A DNA stretch of 64,000 nucleotides from Chryseobacterium carnipullorum (GCF_900142785.1 NZ_FRCD01000001.1:372001-436000); one strand, 5' to 3'. Counted from the stretch's first letter, positions 29,265-37,477 are shown. Numbers and translations are program-made. The notes: generated by a model not told the origin, from the letters alone.

Positions 29265-31385
29265 ATGCGAAAGACAATTTCTGTGAAAAATCCGGATTTT
29301 ACTATAGAGCCTCAGGAAAGAGAAATCTATAACTTTGAAAAAGACGGATTAGAGTTAAAATCATCTTACACTCAAAAAGATATTAAAAATGAATCTTTAA
29401 CACAGACTTCTCCAGGAATTGCTCCCTATCTCAGAGGCCCGTATTCCACCATGTACGTACAAAAACCATGGACTGTAAGACAATACGCAGGCTTCTCTAC
29501 AGCAGAAGAATCCAATGCCTTTTACAGAAGAAACCTTGCAGCTGGACAAAAAGGACTATCCGTAGCCTTTGACCTGGCTACCCACAGAGGATATGATTCC
29601 GATCACCCAAGAGTAGAGGGTGACGTAGGAAAAGCCGGCGTTGCCATCGACTCTGTTGAAGATATGAAAATCCTCTTCAATGAAATTCCTCTGGATCAGA
29701 TCTCAGTATCGATGACGATGAATGGTGCCGTACTTCCTATTTTGTCTTTCTATATTGTGGCAGCTGAAGAGCAGGGGGTAAGTCAGGAACTTCTTTCAGG
29801 AACGATTCAGAATGATATTTTGAAAGAGTTCATGGTAAGGAATACCTACATCTATCCACCGGCCCCTTCTATGAAAATTATCGCAGATATCTTTGAATAT
29901 ACTGCGCAGAACATTCCGAAATTCAACTCTATTTCCATTTCAGGATACCACATGCAGGAAGCAGGTGCCACTCCGGTACTGGAAATGGCTTATACGCTGG
30001 CAGACGGTCTGGAATATGTAAGAACAGGAATCAAAGCAGGGATGAATGTAGATGATTTTGCCCCGAGACTTTCATTTTTCTGGGCGATTGGCATGAATCA
30101 CTTCATGGAAATTGCAAAAATGAGGGCTGCAAGATACATTTGGGCTACTCTTTTAAAACAGTTCAATCCACAGAACGCAAAATCTTTAGCCTTAAGAACT
30201 CACTCTCAAACTTCAGGATGGTCGCTTACAGAGCAGGAGCCGTTTAATAATATTACAAGAACAGCTATTGAAGCGCTTTCTTCAGCGTTAGGCGGAACTC
30301 AGTCTTTACATACCAATGCTCTGGATGAAGCAATTGCCCTTCCAACAGATTATTCAGCAAAAATTGCGAGAAATACTCAGATTATCCTTCAGCAGGAAAG
30401 CGGAATATGCGACGTTGTAGATCCTATGGGCGGAAGTAATCTAGTGGAAAGTCTCACCCAGCAGATGATTGAAGAAGCAATGAAATATATCGATGAGGTA
30501 GAGCAGGAAGGTGGAATGACCAAAGCAATTGAAGCAGGAATTCCCAAAATGAGGATTGAAGAAGCTGCCGCCAAAAAGCAGGCTAAAATAGACAGTGGTG
30601 AAGAATTCATTATTGGAGTGAACTCATTTAGGACATCCCTGAAGCAAGATGGAATAGAAATCCTGGATATCGACAATACTGAAGTCCGCAGAAAACAGAT
30701 CGAAAGACTTGAAAAAATAAAAGCAGAAAGAAATCCCGAAGCCGTTATCCAGATTCTGGATGAGATCCGTGAAAGTGCCAAAACAGGAAAAGGAAACCTT
30801 CTGGCTCTTTGTATAGAAGCTGCGAAAAGAAGAGTGACGCTTGGTGAAATGAGCGATGCGATGGAAGAAACTTTCGGAAGATATAAAGCCAATATCAGAA
30901 CAATATCTGGAGTATATGCTATGAATGCCGGAAAAAATGAATATTTTGAAAAAGCCCTTCAACTGACTCAGAAATTTGAAGAACAAGAAGGCCGTCGCCC
31001 AAGAATTATGGTCGCTAAAATGGGTCAGGACGGACACGACAGAGGCGCCAAAGTAGTCGCAACCGCCTTTGCAGATATGGGATTTGACGTCGACGTGGCA
31101 CCCTTGTTTCAAACACCGGAAGAAGTAGCTAAACAAGCTGTAGAAAATGATATTCATATCCTTGGAGTATCTTCTCTTGCTGCCGGGCATAAAACCCTGG
31201 TTCCACAGGTTGTGGAAGAACTGAAGAAATTAGGAGCAGATGATGTAACCATCGTAGTGGGAGGCGTTATTCCACAACAGGATTATGAATTCCTGTATGC
31301 GAACGGTGCCGACTTTATTTTCGGTCCGGGAACCAACCTTCCAAAATGTGCAGTGGAAATTTTACAGAGATTCTTAGAAAATTAA
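29265..31385 (+). CDS. mutB: Methylmalonyl-CoA mutase, large (catalytic) subunit
   Basis: This B12 enzyme interconverts methylmalonyl-CoA and succinyl-CoA. The 706-residue chain has the catalytic barrel (about 50-420; [20 protein letters not shown] and [14 protein letters not shown]) and the C-terminal cobalamin domain with DGHDRG at 589-594 (His591 is the cobalt ligand). No small-subunit gene is adjacent, which is unusual for the two-subunit bacterial form; it may lie elsewhere or this may act as a homodimer. The maintenance GTPase MeaB is encoded about 8 kb downstream. Confidence 0.95.
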   Translation: MRKTISVKNPDFTIEPQEREIYNFEKDGLELKSSYTQKDIKNESLTQTSPGIAPYLRGPYSTMYVQKPWTVRQYAGFSTAEESNAFYRRNLAAGQKGLSVAFDLATHRGYDSDHPRVEGDVGKAGVAIDSVEDMKILFNEIPLDQISVSMTMNGAVLPILSFYIVAAEEQGVSQELLSGTIQNDILKEFMVRNTYIYPPAPSMKIIADIFEYTAQNIPKFNSISISGYHMQEAGATPVLEMAYTLADGLEYVRTGIKAGMNVDDFAPRLSFFWAIGMNHFMEIAKMRAARYIWATLLKQFNPQNAKSLALRTHSQTSGWSLTEQEPFNNITRTAIEALSSALGGTQSLHTNALDEAIALPTDYSAKIARNTQIILQQESGICDVVDPMGGSNLVESLTQQMIEEAMKYIDEVEQEGGMTKAIEAGIPKMRIEEAAAKKQAKIDSGEEFIIGVNSFRTSLKQDGIEILDIDNTEVRRKQIERLEKIKAERNPEAVIQILDEIRESAKTGKGNLLALCIEAAKRRVTLGEMSDAMEETFGRYKANIRTISGVYAMNAGKNEYFEKALQLTQKFEEQEGRRPRIMVAKMGQDGHDRGAKVVATAFADMGFDVDVAPLFQTPEEVAKQAVENDIHILGVSSLAAGHKTLVPQVVEELKKLGADDVTIVVGGVIPQQDYEFLYANGADFIFGPGTNLPKCAVEILQRFLEN

Positions 31386-31391
31386 ACTTTA

Positions 31392-31458
31392 CTCACGGTG
31401 AGGATTGACGGAAAAAGACTAATTTCAGGATTTCCAACAATAAACCCCATACCGTGAG
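31392..31458 (+). repeat. Inverted repeat ending at a start codon
   Basis: The arms CTCACGGT (31392-31399) and ACCGTGAG (31451-31458) are perfect complements and the second ends one base before the M28 peptidase ATG. In the mRNA the stem would cover the initiation region. There is no T-run, so it is not a normal terminator. Confidence 0.5.
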
Positions 31459-32439
31459 ATGAATTTTAAAAATATAACCAGGCCTGCGGCAAATAAGATC
31501 ATTATTTTCGCAGGCCTATTTTTTATCGCTGTGTTTTGTTTGGCGATAGATTGTAAAAACCAGCCGGTGCAACAATCTCCGTTGCCTGCTGATATTAATC
31601 TGGTTAAAAGCCACCTCACAGTCCTTACCCAAACTCCGCAATTCAGAAACCATAAAAATACAGATCAGCTGAATGCTGTGGCAGACTATATCAAGAAGAA
31701 TTTCAGTAAATATGGTGATAGTACCATCTTTCAGGAATACAATGCCGATGGTAAAACCTATAAAAATGTAATCACTTCTTTCGGGACAGAAAACAAAAGG
31801 AGAATTATTATCGGGGCTCATTATGACGTTTGCGGAGACCAGCAGGGTGCCGACGATAATGCTACCGGAGTGACTGCTCTTTTAGAGCTGGCAAGAATGC
31901 TCAAAGATCAAAAACTGAACTACCGGATCGATCTTGTAGCCTACACCCTGGAAGAACCTCCCTATTTCAGGACCGAAAATATGGGGAGCCACATTCATGC
32001 TCAATATTTAAAAGATCACAACATCGATGTATATGGGATGGCAAGTGTAGAAATGATAGGATATTTCAAGGATGAAAAAGATTCACAAAGCTATCCATTA
32101 GGGATTTTATCTTGGGTTTATGGCAACAAAGGAGACTTCATAACCTTGGTCAAAAAGTTCGGAGCCGGAAATTTTGTAAATAATTTCAGCACTCAATTTA
32201 AAGAAGCCAATCAGATAAAAACCGAAACCTTTACCGCCCCGAAATTTGTAAAAGGAACCGATTTTTCAGACCACCTTAATTATTGGAAATTTGGCTACTC
32301 CGCCCTGATGATAACAGATACATCATTTTTCAGAAATAAAAATTACCATCAGACTACAGATACTCTGGAGACACTGGATCTGGTAAGAATGACCAGAGTA
32401 ATCGATGGTATATTTCTCAGTCTGATCCACATGAAATAA
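31459..32439 (+). CDS. M28 family zinc peptidase
   Basis: A 326-residue aminopeptidase-like metalloenzyme anchored or secreted through an N-terminal hydrophobic segment (about 13-31). Zinc-ligand motifs are present: GAHYDVCGD (His and Asp), GADDNATGV with the bridging Asp, EEPP with the catalytic Glu, and later conserved His residues including SDHLNYW. It probably trims peptides outside the cytoplasm. Its start codon directly follows an inverted-repeat arm, so translation might be controlled by RNA structure. It is not obviously part of the RNA-repair operon, which begins after a separate promoter. Confidence 0.88.
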   Translation: MNFKNITRPAANKIIIFAGLFFIAVFCLAIDCKNQPVQQSPLPADINLVKSHLTVLTQTPQFRNHKNTDQLNAVADYIKKNFSKYGDSTIFQEYNADGKTYKNVITSFGTENKRRIIIGAHYDVCGDQQGADDNATGVTALLELARMLKDQKLNYRIDLVAYTLEEPPYFRTENMGSHIHAQYLKDHNIDVYGMASVEMIGYFKDEKDSQSYPLGILSWVYGNKGDFITLVKKFGAGNFVNNFSTQFKEANQIKTETFTAPKFVKGTDFSDHLNYWKFGYSALMITDTSFFRNKNYHQTTDTLETLDLVRMTRVIDGIFLSLIHMK

Positions 32440-32449
32440 AAAAAATATT

Positions 32450-32477
32450 TTGATATTCAAAAAAATTAATATATTTG
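32450..32477 (+). promoter_or_regulatory. Promoter of the RNA-repair leader
   Basis: TTG at 32450-32452, 17 bases, then TATATTTG at 32470-32477. Transcription should start near 32484. No other good TAnnTTTG box is visible between here and the gene at 32846. Confidence 0.75.
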
Positions 32478-32519
32478 CATCTGAAAATCAAGTTTAACCC
32501 ATTAAAAAACAACGAAGCA

Positions 32520-32597
32520 ATGTTCAAAACGAATCAAAATTCTTCAGCTGGAGTACCCCTTATGGTGGTAAGGCTTCGTGGTTTGGTATACTCTTAG
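32520..32597 (+). CDS. Putative 25-residue leader peptide
   Basis: The ATG at 32520 opens a frame reading MFKTNQNSSAGVPLMVVRL and continuing RGLVYS to a TAG at 32595-32597. The second half is rich in Val and Leu. The stop is 23 bases before the terminator stem. It is placed as a leader peptide because it lies between a clear promoter and an intrinsic terminator and overlaps both regulatory pairing segments. It has no independent evidence of expression. Confidence 0.5.
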   Translation: MFKTNQNSSAGVPLMVVRLRGLVYS

Positions 32598-32620
32598 AAT
32601 AATAGTACAACGAAATATCA

Positions 32621-32651
32621 AAACCCGAAGTCGTAAAGATTTCGGGTTTTT
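32621..32651 (+). terminator. Intrinsic terminator (attenuator) of the leader
   Basis: A perfect 9-bp stem AAACCCGAA/TTCGGGTTT (32621-32629 with 32641-32649) with an 11-base loop GTCGTAAAGAT and following T residues. It stands 195 bp before the first operon gene. Confidence 0.85.
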
Positions 32652-32845
32652 TATTGCGCAATATTAAACTCCAGTTTCCCCGAAATTTTTTAGTGTCATT
32701 AAGAACAAAATGAAAAGATCTTTTACGATCCAACTTCATACTGTTCACTATTGTAAAATCAGTCAACTGAAATTTTAGTTGAATACGGAATTGTTGTGAT
32801 TTGTCAGAATCTAACTTCTAATATCTCACTTCTAAATTCTTTTTT

Positions 32846-33580
32846 ATGGAAAATAATAACCTTCTGTTTCACCGCCTTAGAAGCATAAGAAGCAGAAAAA
32901 GAACAGCTATAAAAGATGTAGAAAAACAGATAAGAAAAAAGTATAAACGTAGTAAGGAGCTTTGGCACCTCAGAAGGAATATCCGTTGGATTCCACTGGA
33001 AAATCCCTATCAGAGAGGATTTGTAAGATTCTTCGTTGTGAATGATGAGGTGAAAAGATCTGAAGATGAAGATTTATTTGAAGGAATTCTGAAGAAGATC
33101 AACACCTATATGTATTCCGAAAGCCGGCTGTTTCTCAAAAAGAGAAAAAAGTTCGGGCGCAGGATCTATGTGGAAAAAGCACAGAAGCTGAACCGCATTT
33201 CCTTCTATGCATGGACAGACCCCAAATTTGGGCTTACCCCAAGAGAAAGGCAGTATTTTCTTAAAAATGAAGAATACAATCCATTCAGAAAAAGGAATGA
33301 AACCTACTACGAATTCATAGAACCCTGGAGATTTACCCTACGGATAAGACCCAATATGATTACACACTACAAACCTGTAGATGCAGAACTTGAAAAAGAA
33401 TATGCTGAGATAGAATTATATATCAGCCAGTATAAAGTGGCGGGAATTATTCAGAAAACTATTAACGGTAAATCAAATGCCTGGAAAAAGGAATATGAAA
33501 CTGAACTTATCAAAAGCAGGAAATATGCAAGCTGCATCCTGTCTGCAAAAGAGATTGCAGACTATTTTGAGGACTTATAG
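32846..33580 (+). CDS. Basic protein of unknown function, first gene of RNA-repair operon
   Basis: A 244-residue protein very rich in Lys and Arg, especially in residues 10-50 (RLRSIRSRKRTAIK, then IRKKYKRSKELW). It has no signal peptide, membrane segment or known catalytic motif, so a cytoplasmic RNA- or ribosome-binding role is a reasonable inference. It is 26 bp upstream of rtcB in the same direction. I do not recognise the family. The upstream interval 32652-32845 holds a small hairpin (32763-32782) and TTCTAA-type short repeats but no clear promoter. Confidence 0.75.
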   Translation: MENNNLLFHRLRSIRSRKRTAIKDVEKQIRKKYKRSKELWHLRRNIRWIPLENPYQRGFVRFFVVNDEVKRSEDEDLFEGILKKINTYMYSESRLFLKKRKKFGRRIYVEKAQKLNRISFYAWTDPKFGLTPRERQYFLKNEEYNPFRKRNETYYEFIEPWRFTLRIRPNMITHYKPVDAELEKEYAEIELYISQYKVAGIIQKTINGKSNAWKKEYETELIKSRKYASCILSAKEIADYFEDL

Positions 33581-33606
33581 GTCCAAAATGATTTAAAACA
33601 AAAACA

Positions 33607-34998
33607 ATGGGAAATTTAAAACTAAAAGGAAAAGATATATTAAAACTCGGCTATCCAAATAATCAAAGCGTCAATGTGGCTTTGGAGGTCATGAAAAGAA
33701 ATTTTGCAACGAAGAATATTCATCACGTAAAATCTATCTTAAAAGACATCCTCCTCAATCCGGAGAACTTTGAAAAAGACCTGACCTTCGGGCAGATCGC
33801 AGAATCACTGCTTTCATCCAGAAAGACAGAAAAAAGAATGCTCAACACCCAGCGTGCTTCCTTCCAGATCTTTGGAAACAATATCTCTGAAGAAGCAAAA
33901 AATCAGCTGTATACCGCTTTAAAACTGCCCATTTCAACGCAGGGCGCTTTAATGCCCGATGCACACAGCGGTTACGGACTGCCAATTGGCGGTGTTCTGG
34001 CGGTAGAAAATGCAGTAATCCCCTACGGAGTAGGAATGGATATCGGCTGCAGAATGAGCCTCAGTATTTTGGATATACCGGTTTCATATCTCGACGGAGC
34101 AAGAGATAAATATGAAAAAGCTCTTGCCGAACATACCAAATTCGGGATGTACGAAACCCATAAATCTCATATCGATCATGAAATCTTTGAGAGAGATACC
34201 TTCGATATGATCCCGGTTTTGAGGAGACTAAAAGGAAAAGCCATTAAGCAGATGGGATCTTCCGGGGGAGGAAATCACTTTGTAGAATTCGGAGAAGTGG
34301 AGATCACGGAAGAAGAAGATCAGATCGGGCTGCCGAAAGGAAAATACCTGGGCATTCTGTCACACAGCGGATCAAGAGGCTTGGGAGCTGAGATTGCACA
34401 ATACTACTCAAGAGTAGCTGCCGATCAGTGTCCCCTGCCAAAAGAAGCCCAGCAATTTGCCTGGCTGGATCTGAATACCCATCTCGGCATTGAATACTGG
34501 ACTGCAATGAATCTCGCCGGAGATTATGCTTCTGCCTGCCATGATGACATCCACAGAAGACTTGTAAAAGCAGTGGGTGGAAGAGTGAAGGCAAGGATTG
34601 AAAATCACCACAATTTCGCATGGAAAGAAATTCACAACGGAAAAGAAGTGATCGTCCACAGAAAAGGCGCAACACCGGCCCATGAAAATGAATTGGGAAT
34701 GATTCCCGGATCCATGACGGCAAAAGGTTTTATCGTCCGTGGAAAAGGCAATCCTGATGCTTTGAATTCAGCATCACATGGAGCAGGAAGAGCTCATTCG
34801 AGAGGAGAATGCAGAAGCCTTTTTACTCAGAATGATATCAAAAAAGAGCTTAAGCTAAAGAAAGTCACCTTAATGGGCGGTAATACGGAAGAAGCACCAA
34901 TGGCTTATAAAGACATTCATGAAGTAATGAATGCACAAAGCGAATTGGTAGACATCCTCGGAACATTTCAGCCCAGAATTGTGAGAATGGACAAATAA
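33607..34998 (+). CDS. rtcB: RNA ligase RtcB (RNA repair type)
   Basis: RtcB joins RNA 2',3'-cyclic phosphate or 3'-phosphate ends to 5'-OH ends using GTP and Mn2+. The 463-residue chain shows the family blocks PDAHSGYGLPIGG, GMDIGC with metal ligand Cys148, SSGGGNHFVE, SHSGSRG and ASHGAGR with the guanylated His391. It is longer than the E. coli tRNA-type enzyme (408). Association with prfH in this operon points to the RtcB2 group, whose known job is resealing 16S rRNA cut in the decoding centre. A strong hairpin follows the stop (35018-35048). Confidence 0.95.
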   Translation: MGNLKLKGKDILKLGYPNNQSVNVALEVMKRNFATKNIHHVKSILKDILLNPENFEKDLTFGQIAESLLSSRKTEKRMLNTQRASFQIFGNNISEEAKNQLYTALKLPISTQGALMPDAHSGYGLPIGGVLAVENAVIPYGVGMDIGCRMSLSILDIPVSYLDGARDKYEKALAEHTKFGMYETHKSHIDHEIFERDTFDMIPVLRRLKGKAIKQMGSSGGGNHFVEFGEVEITEEEDQIGLPKGKYLGILSHSGSRGLGAEIAQYYSRVAADQCPLPKEAQQFAWLDLNTHLGIEYWTAMNLAGDYASACHDDIHRRLVKAVGGRVKARIENHHNFAWKEIHNGKEVIVHRKGATPAHENELGMIPGSMTAKGFIVRGKGNPDALNSASHGAGRAHSRGECRSLFTQNDIKKELKLKKVTLMGGNTEEAPMAYKDIHEVMNAQSELVDILGTFQPRIVRMDK

Positions 34999-35004
34999 AT
35001 TTTA

Positions 35005-35060
35005 GATGCCGGTTTCTGGTTGTCAGTTGAAAATTTTAACTGATAACCGGGAATAGCATC
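35005..35060 (+). repeat. Intercistronic hairpin between rtcB and the nucleotidyltransferase gene
   Basis: An 11-bp stem with one G-T pair (35018-35028 with 35038-35048) encloses a 9-base loop, and outer arms GATGC/GCATC (35005-35009 with 35056-35060) extend it. No T-run follows, so it is not a standard terminator. It could set mRNA stability or processing within the operon. Confidence 0.6.
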
Positions 35061-35082
35061 AAAAAAACAGAAATTAAAAAAA

Positions 35083-35634
35083 ATGGGAGCACCTCATAAC
35101 ATAAAAAGATATGGAGAAGTCTGGCCGGAATTTAGAATCCGCCACGGACTTGAAATTTTAAATAAATTAAAGGATAAAGTCATCATATCTGGTGGCTGGG
35201 CATGGCATTTTATGTCGGAAAAAGGGCATACGGAATACAAACATGCACACGACCATAAGGATATTGATGTTTTCGTAAAAAAAGAAAATGCAGCAGAAAC
35301 AGTCATGATCCTTCAACACGAAGAGTTTCAGAAAGTATGGACCCGGTATGATCATCTTCAGAGTGAAGAAAATTTCAGGAGATATGAGAAAACGGTAGAA
35401 CTCGAAAACGGGAAATCTCATAGAATTACCATAGATTTCTTTAAAAAAAATGATCTGGATACGATTGATATAGAAGGTTTTACTGTTGTTAAGCCGGATA
35501 TTTTGCTGACTTTTTACAGAAATATCCATTCCAGTGATAAATGCTGGGCGGTGATGGCAGCTAAAGATTTACTACAGAAAGGAATAGACCCCATCGGGCA
35601 TCCAAAATTAAGTGAAATCCCTAACACACATTAA
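35083..35634 (+). CDS. Nucleotidyltransferase-fold protein in the RNA-repair operon
   Basis: A 183-residue protein with the core of a minimal nucleotidyltransferase: GGWAW at 37-41, the Asp pair DID at 60-62 and a third acidic residue at Asp118 in ITIDFF. Such enzymes transfer nucleotides from NTPs to RNA, protein or small molecules. The G-G-x-A spacing before DxD fits the fold, although the serine of the classic GS motif is replaced by G. In this operon an RNA end-processing role is possible. A toxin-like or antibiotic-type transferase is the alternative. It is 84 bp after rtcB. Confidence 0.7.
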   Translation: MGAPHNIKRYGEVWPEFRIRHGLEILNKLKDKVIISGGWAWHFMSEKGHTEYKHAHDHKDIDVFVKKENAAETVMILQHEEFQKVWTRYDHLQSEENFRRYEKTVELENGKSHRITIDFFKKNDLDTIDIEGFTVVKPDILLTFYRNIHSSDKCWAVMAAKDLLQKGIDPIGHPKLSEIPNTH

Positions 35635-35635
35635 A

Positions 35636-36220
35636 ATGGAAAAGAGATACCAACAACTATATTCTTATTACTATGCTGATTGTCTGGTGGTTTGCCCGGA
35701 CTGTGGAAAGGATGCAGTTGTTAAAAATGAAAACAATTATAAAGAAGCTGCTTTGGAATGCAGGCACTGTAATTTGAGAAAAACAGGATATGATATGGTG
35801 CTTTATAAAGCAGTTGCTAAGCTTCATTGTCCTATCTGTGCACATTCTATCCGCGTTGAAAGATGTGTAAAAGAAAAGCTTGAGAATATTTCAGTGGAGT
35901 GTGGCGAATGTGATACCAAGTTGGATCTTAAACCAAGATATGAAAGGTATGTCAGCAATTATTCTAAGAAAACAAATGGACTGAAGCAGGATGATGTTTT
36001 TGGCTGTCCCCTTTATTTTCAGGATGACTGCAAAGGAAATTTATTTTGGGCAAAAAACAGAGAGCATCTTTTAGAAATGGAGGCTTATGTATCGTCAGAA
36101 TTAAGAACATTGCCGTACAGGATGCCTATGGTAGAAAGACTGCCTGCCTTTATCAAAGAAGCAAAAAATAGAGAAGCAGTCTTAAAAATTTTACAAAAAT
36201 GGAAAAACTCATACAAATAA
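35636..36220 (+). CDS. Zinc-ribbon protein of unknown function
   Basis: I use the ATG at 35636, directly after the previous stop, giving 194 residues; an upstream ATG at 35612 would overlap the neighbour. Four Cys pairs are visible in the first ~100 residues: CPDC, CRHC, CPIC (with a following RC) and CGEC, consistent with two zinc ribbons. The second half has a conserved-looking GCPLYFQDDC and a WAKN segment. Zinc ribbons often bind RNA or ribosomes. The gene overlaps prfH by 22 bp, so the two are translationally coupled. Confidence 0.75.
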   Translation: MEKRYQQLYSYYYADCLVVCPDCGKDAVVKNENNYKEAALECRHCNLRKTGYDMVLYKAVAKLHCPICAHSIRVERCVKEKLENISVECGECDTKLDLKPRYERYVSNYSKKTNGLKQDDVFGCPLYFQDDCKGNLFWAKNREHLLEMEAYVSSELRTLPYRMPMVERLPAFIKEAKNREAVLKILQKWKNSYK

Positions 36221-36897
36221 CCTCAGGAAGAGGACCTTTAGAATGCCAGTGGGTGACCGCTAAAGTACTGAAGGTTTTTCTTGAGGAAATCAAAAATAAT
36301 AAGATAGACTACGAAATCATTCATCGTGAAAATGGCGATGAAAACCTGACCCTTAAATCCGTAACCCTACTTTTAAAAGCAAAAGAACTGAATACATTCT
36401 TAAAAACATGGTTAGGAAGTATATGCTGGACCGGGAAAAGTACTTTCAGAAAACTTCACAAAAGAAGCAACTGGTTTATTGGTGTTTTTGAGCTGGAAGG
36501 ATTGGAGAAAATCGATTTAAAGGAAAAAGATATTCAATTCCAGACCACAAGAAGCCAGGGAAGCGGCGGACAAAATGTGAACAAAGTAAATACTGCGGTT
36601 CGGGCCGTTCATGTACCTACCGGAGAATGGGTATTTGCACAGGATTCCCGTTCTCAATTGGAAAATAAAAAACTCGCCATTATGCGACTGAAAGAAAAAG
36701 TGGCCGGGATTTATATCAAACAGCTGGAAAAAAGGATGCAGGATACCTGGAACAATCATTTGCAGGTACAGAGAGGAAACCCGGTGCGTACATTCTCCGG
36801 AACAGATTTTAAAAAGAACCATCAGGATAAATCATTCAAAAAACAAAGGAATGATCTGAAAAAAGAATTAAAAAACGAAAAAAATGACCTTAACTAA
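36199..36897 (+). CDS. prfH: Peptide chain release factor homolog PrfH
   Basis: A 232-residue release-factor relative carrying the catalytic GGQ at 123-125 (SQGSGGQNVNK) but lacking the long N-terminal and codon-reading domains of RF1/RF2. In E. coli, PrfH releases nascent chains from ribosomes whose 16S rRNA is cut in the decoding centre, after which its partner RtcB2 reseals the rRNA. Here rtcB is three genes upstream. The C-terminal tail is highly basic (KNHQDKSFKKQRN). It overlaps the zinc-ribbon gene by 22 bp and the TPR gene by 14 bp, showing tight coupling. Confidence 0.92.
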   Translation: MEKLIQITSGRGPLECQWVTAKVLKVFLEEIKNNKIDYEIIHRENGDENLTLKSVTLLLKAKELNTFLKTWLGSICWTGKSTFRKLHKRSNWFIGVFELEGLEKIDLKEKDIQFQTTRSQGSGGQNVNKVNTAVRAVHVPTGEWVFAQDSRSQLENKKLAIMRLKEKVAGIYIKQLEKRMQDTWNNHLQVQRGNPVRTFSGTDFKKNHQDKSFKKQRNDLKKELKNEKNDLN

Positions 36898-37387
36898 AAG
36901 CAAATATTATTTTGAAGCACTGGATAATTATCCATATAGCCTTCCGGATTGTCTGGAAGCATTGAATTATGCCCTTTCCTATGACCCTGAAGATGCGGAC
37001 AGCCTTTGCCTTATGGGAAGAATTTACAGTGAAATGCTGACCGATTACGAAAAGGCGAAAACCTATTTCGAAGAAGCGATGCAGTGTAATATAAGTAATC
37101 TGAATACACCACAACATTATATCAAATGCCTGTTGGATAATGAAGATCTGGATGAAGCCGAAAAACTCATCAACTACGCTTTAAAAATCAAAGGTATAGA
37201 CAAAGCAAGGATATTGATCCAGAAATCGCTGCTATTGGAGATCAGATTGGAATATAAAAAAGCACTGGAGCCATTGAAAGAAGCAAAAAAATACAGTTAT
37301 AACCAAAATATGATTGATTTTTTGAAGAGCCGGGAGAAATTTGTCAAAAGCAAAATGGCCAAAACAAAGAGGAAGGTGAAAAAATAA
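36884..37387 (+). CDS. TPR-repeat protein, last gene of RNA-repair operon
   Basis: A 167-residue helical protein with about three tetratricopeptide-like repeats (for example SLCLMGRIYSEMLTDYEKAK and the DEAEKLINYAL block) and a basic tail (KSKMAKTKRKVKK). TPR proteins mediate protein contacts; this one may link the repair proteins or the ribosome. The gene overlaps prfH by 14 bp and is followed by a terminator at 37438-37464, so the operon ends here. Confidence 0.75.
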   Translation: MTLTKSKYYFEALDNYPYSLPDCLEALNYALSYDPEDADSLCLMGRIYSEMLTDYEKAKTYFEEAMQCNISNLNTPQHYIKCLLDNEDLDEAEKLINYALKIKGIDKARILIQKSLLLEIRLEYKKALEPLKEAKKYSYNQNMIDFLKSREKFVKSKMAKTKRKVKK

Positions 37388-37437
37388 ATACCCTATTGTT
37401 AGCAAATGGGTAGGCTTACCTAACATGATACAATATA

Positions 37438-37464
37438 AAAGGATCTTTTTAAGGTCCTTTTTTT
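37438..37464 (+). terminator. Intrinsic terminator of the RNA-repair operon
   Basis: The stem AAAGGA/TCCTTT (37438-37443 with 37455-37460) with a long T-run, 50 bp after the TPR stop. Confidence 0.7.
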
Positions 37465-37477
37465 GTAGCTTTAATAA

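Larger units (their letters stand above)
32484..32651 (+). ncRNA. Candidate attenuator leader RNA with terminator, upstream of the RtcB-PrfH operon
   Basis: This short transcript contains four segments that can pair in exclusive ways. Segment 1 ACGAAGC (32512-32518) is complementary to segment 2 GCTTCGT (32573-32579). Segment 2 can instead pair with segment 3 CGAAG (32626-32630), which forms the end of the 5' arm of a terminator stem (32621-32629 with 32641-32649) followed by T's. A 25-codon reading frame starts in segment 1 and runs through segment 2. This is the layout of a translation-coupled attenuator. I have no database match. Confidence 0.6.

Noticed and set aside
30389..31190. Long minus-strand open frames within mutB
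   Set aside because: Shadow frames of a conserved gene with no family resemblance.
32627..32636. rRNA gene fragment
   Set aside because: Only ten bases match 16S rRNA and flanking sequence does not; it is not an rRNA remnant.
36199..36897. PrfH gene as a degraded RF1/RF2 copy
   Set aside because: The GGQ region is intact, the gene overlaps both neighbours in an operon with rtcB, and the short form is the normal PrfH architecture.
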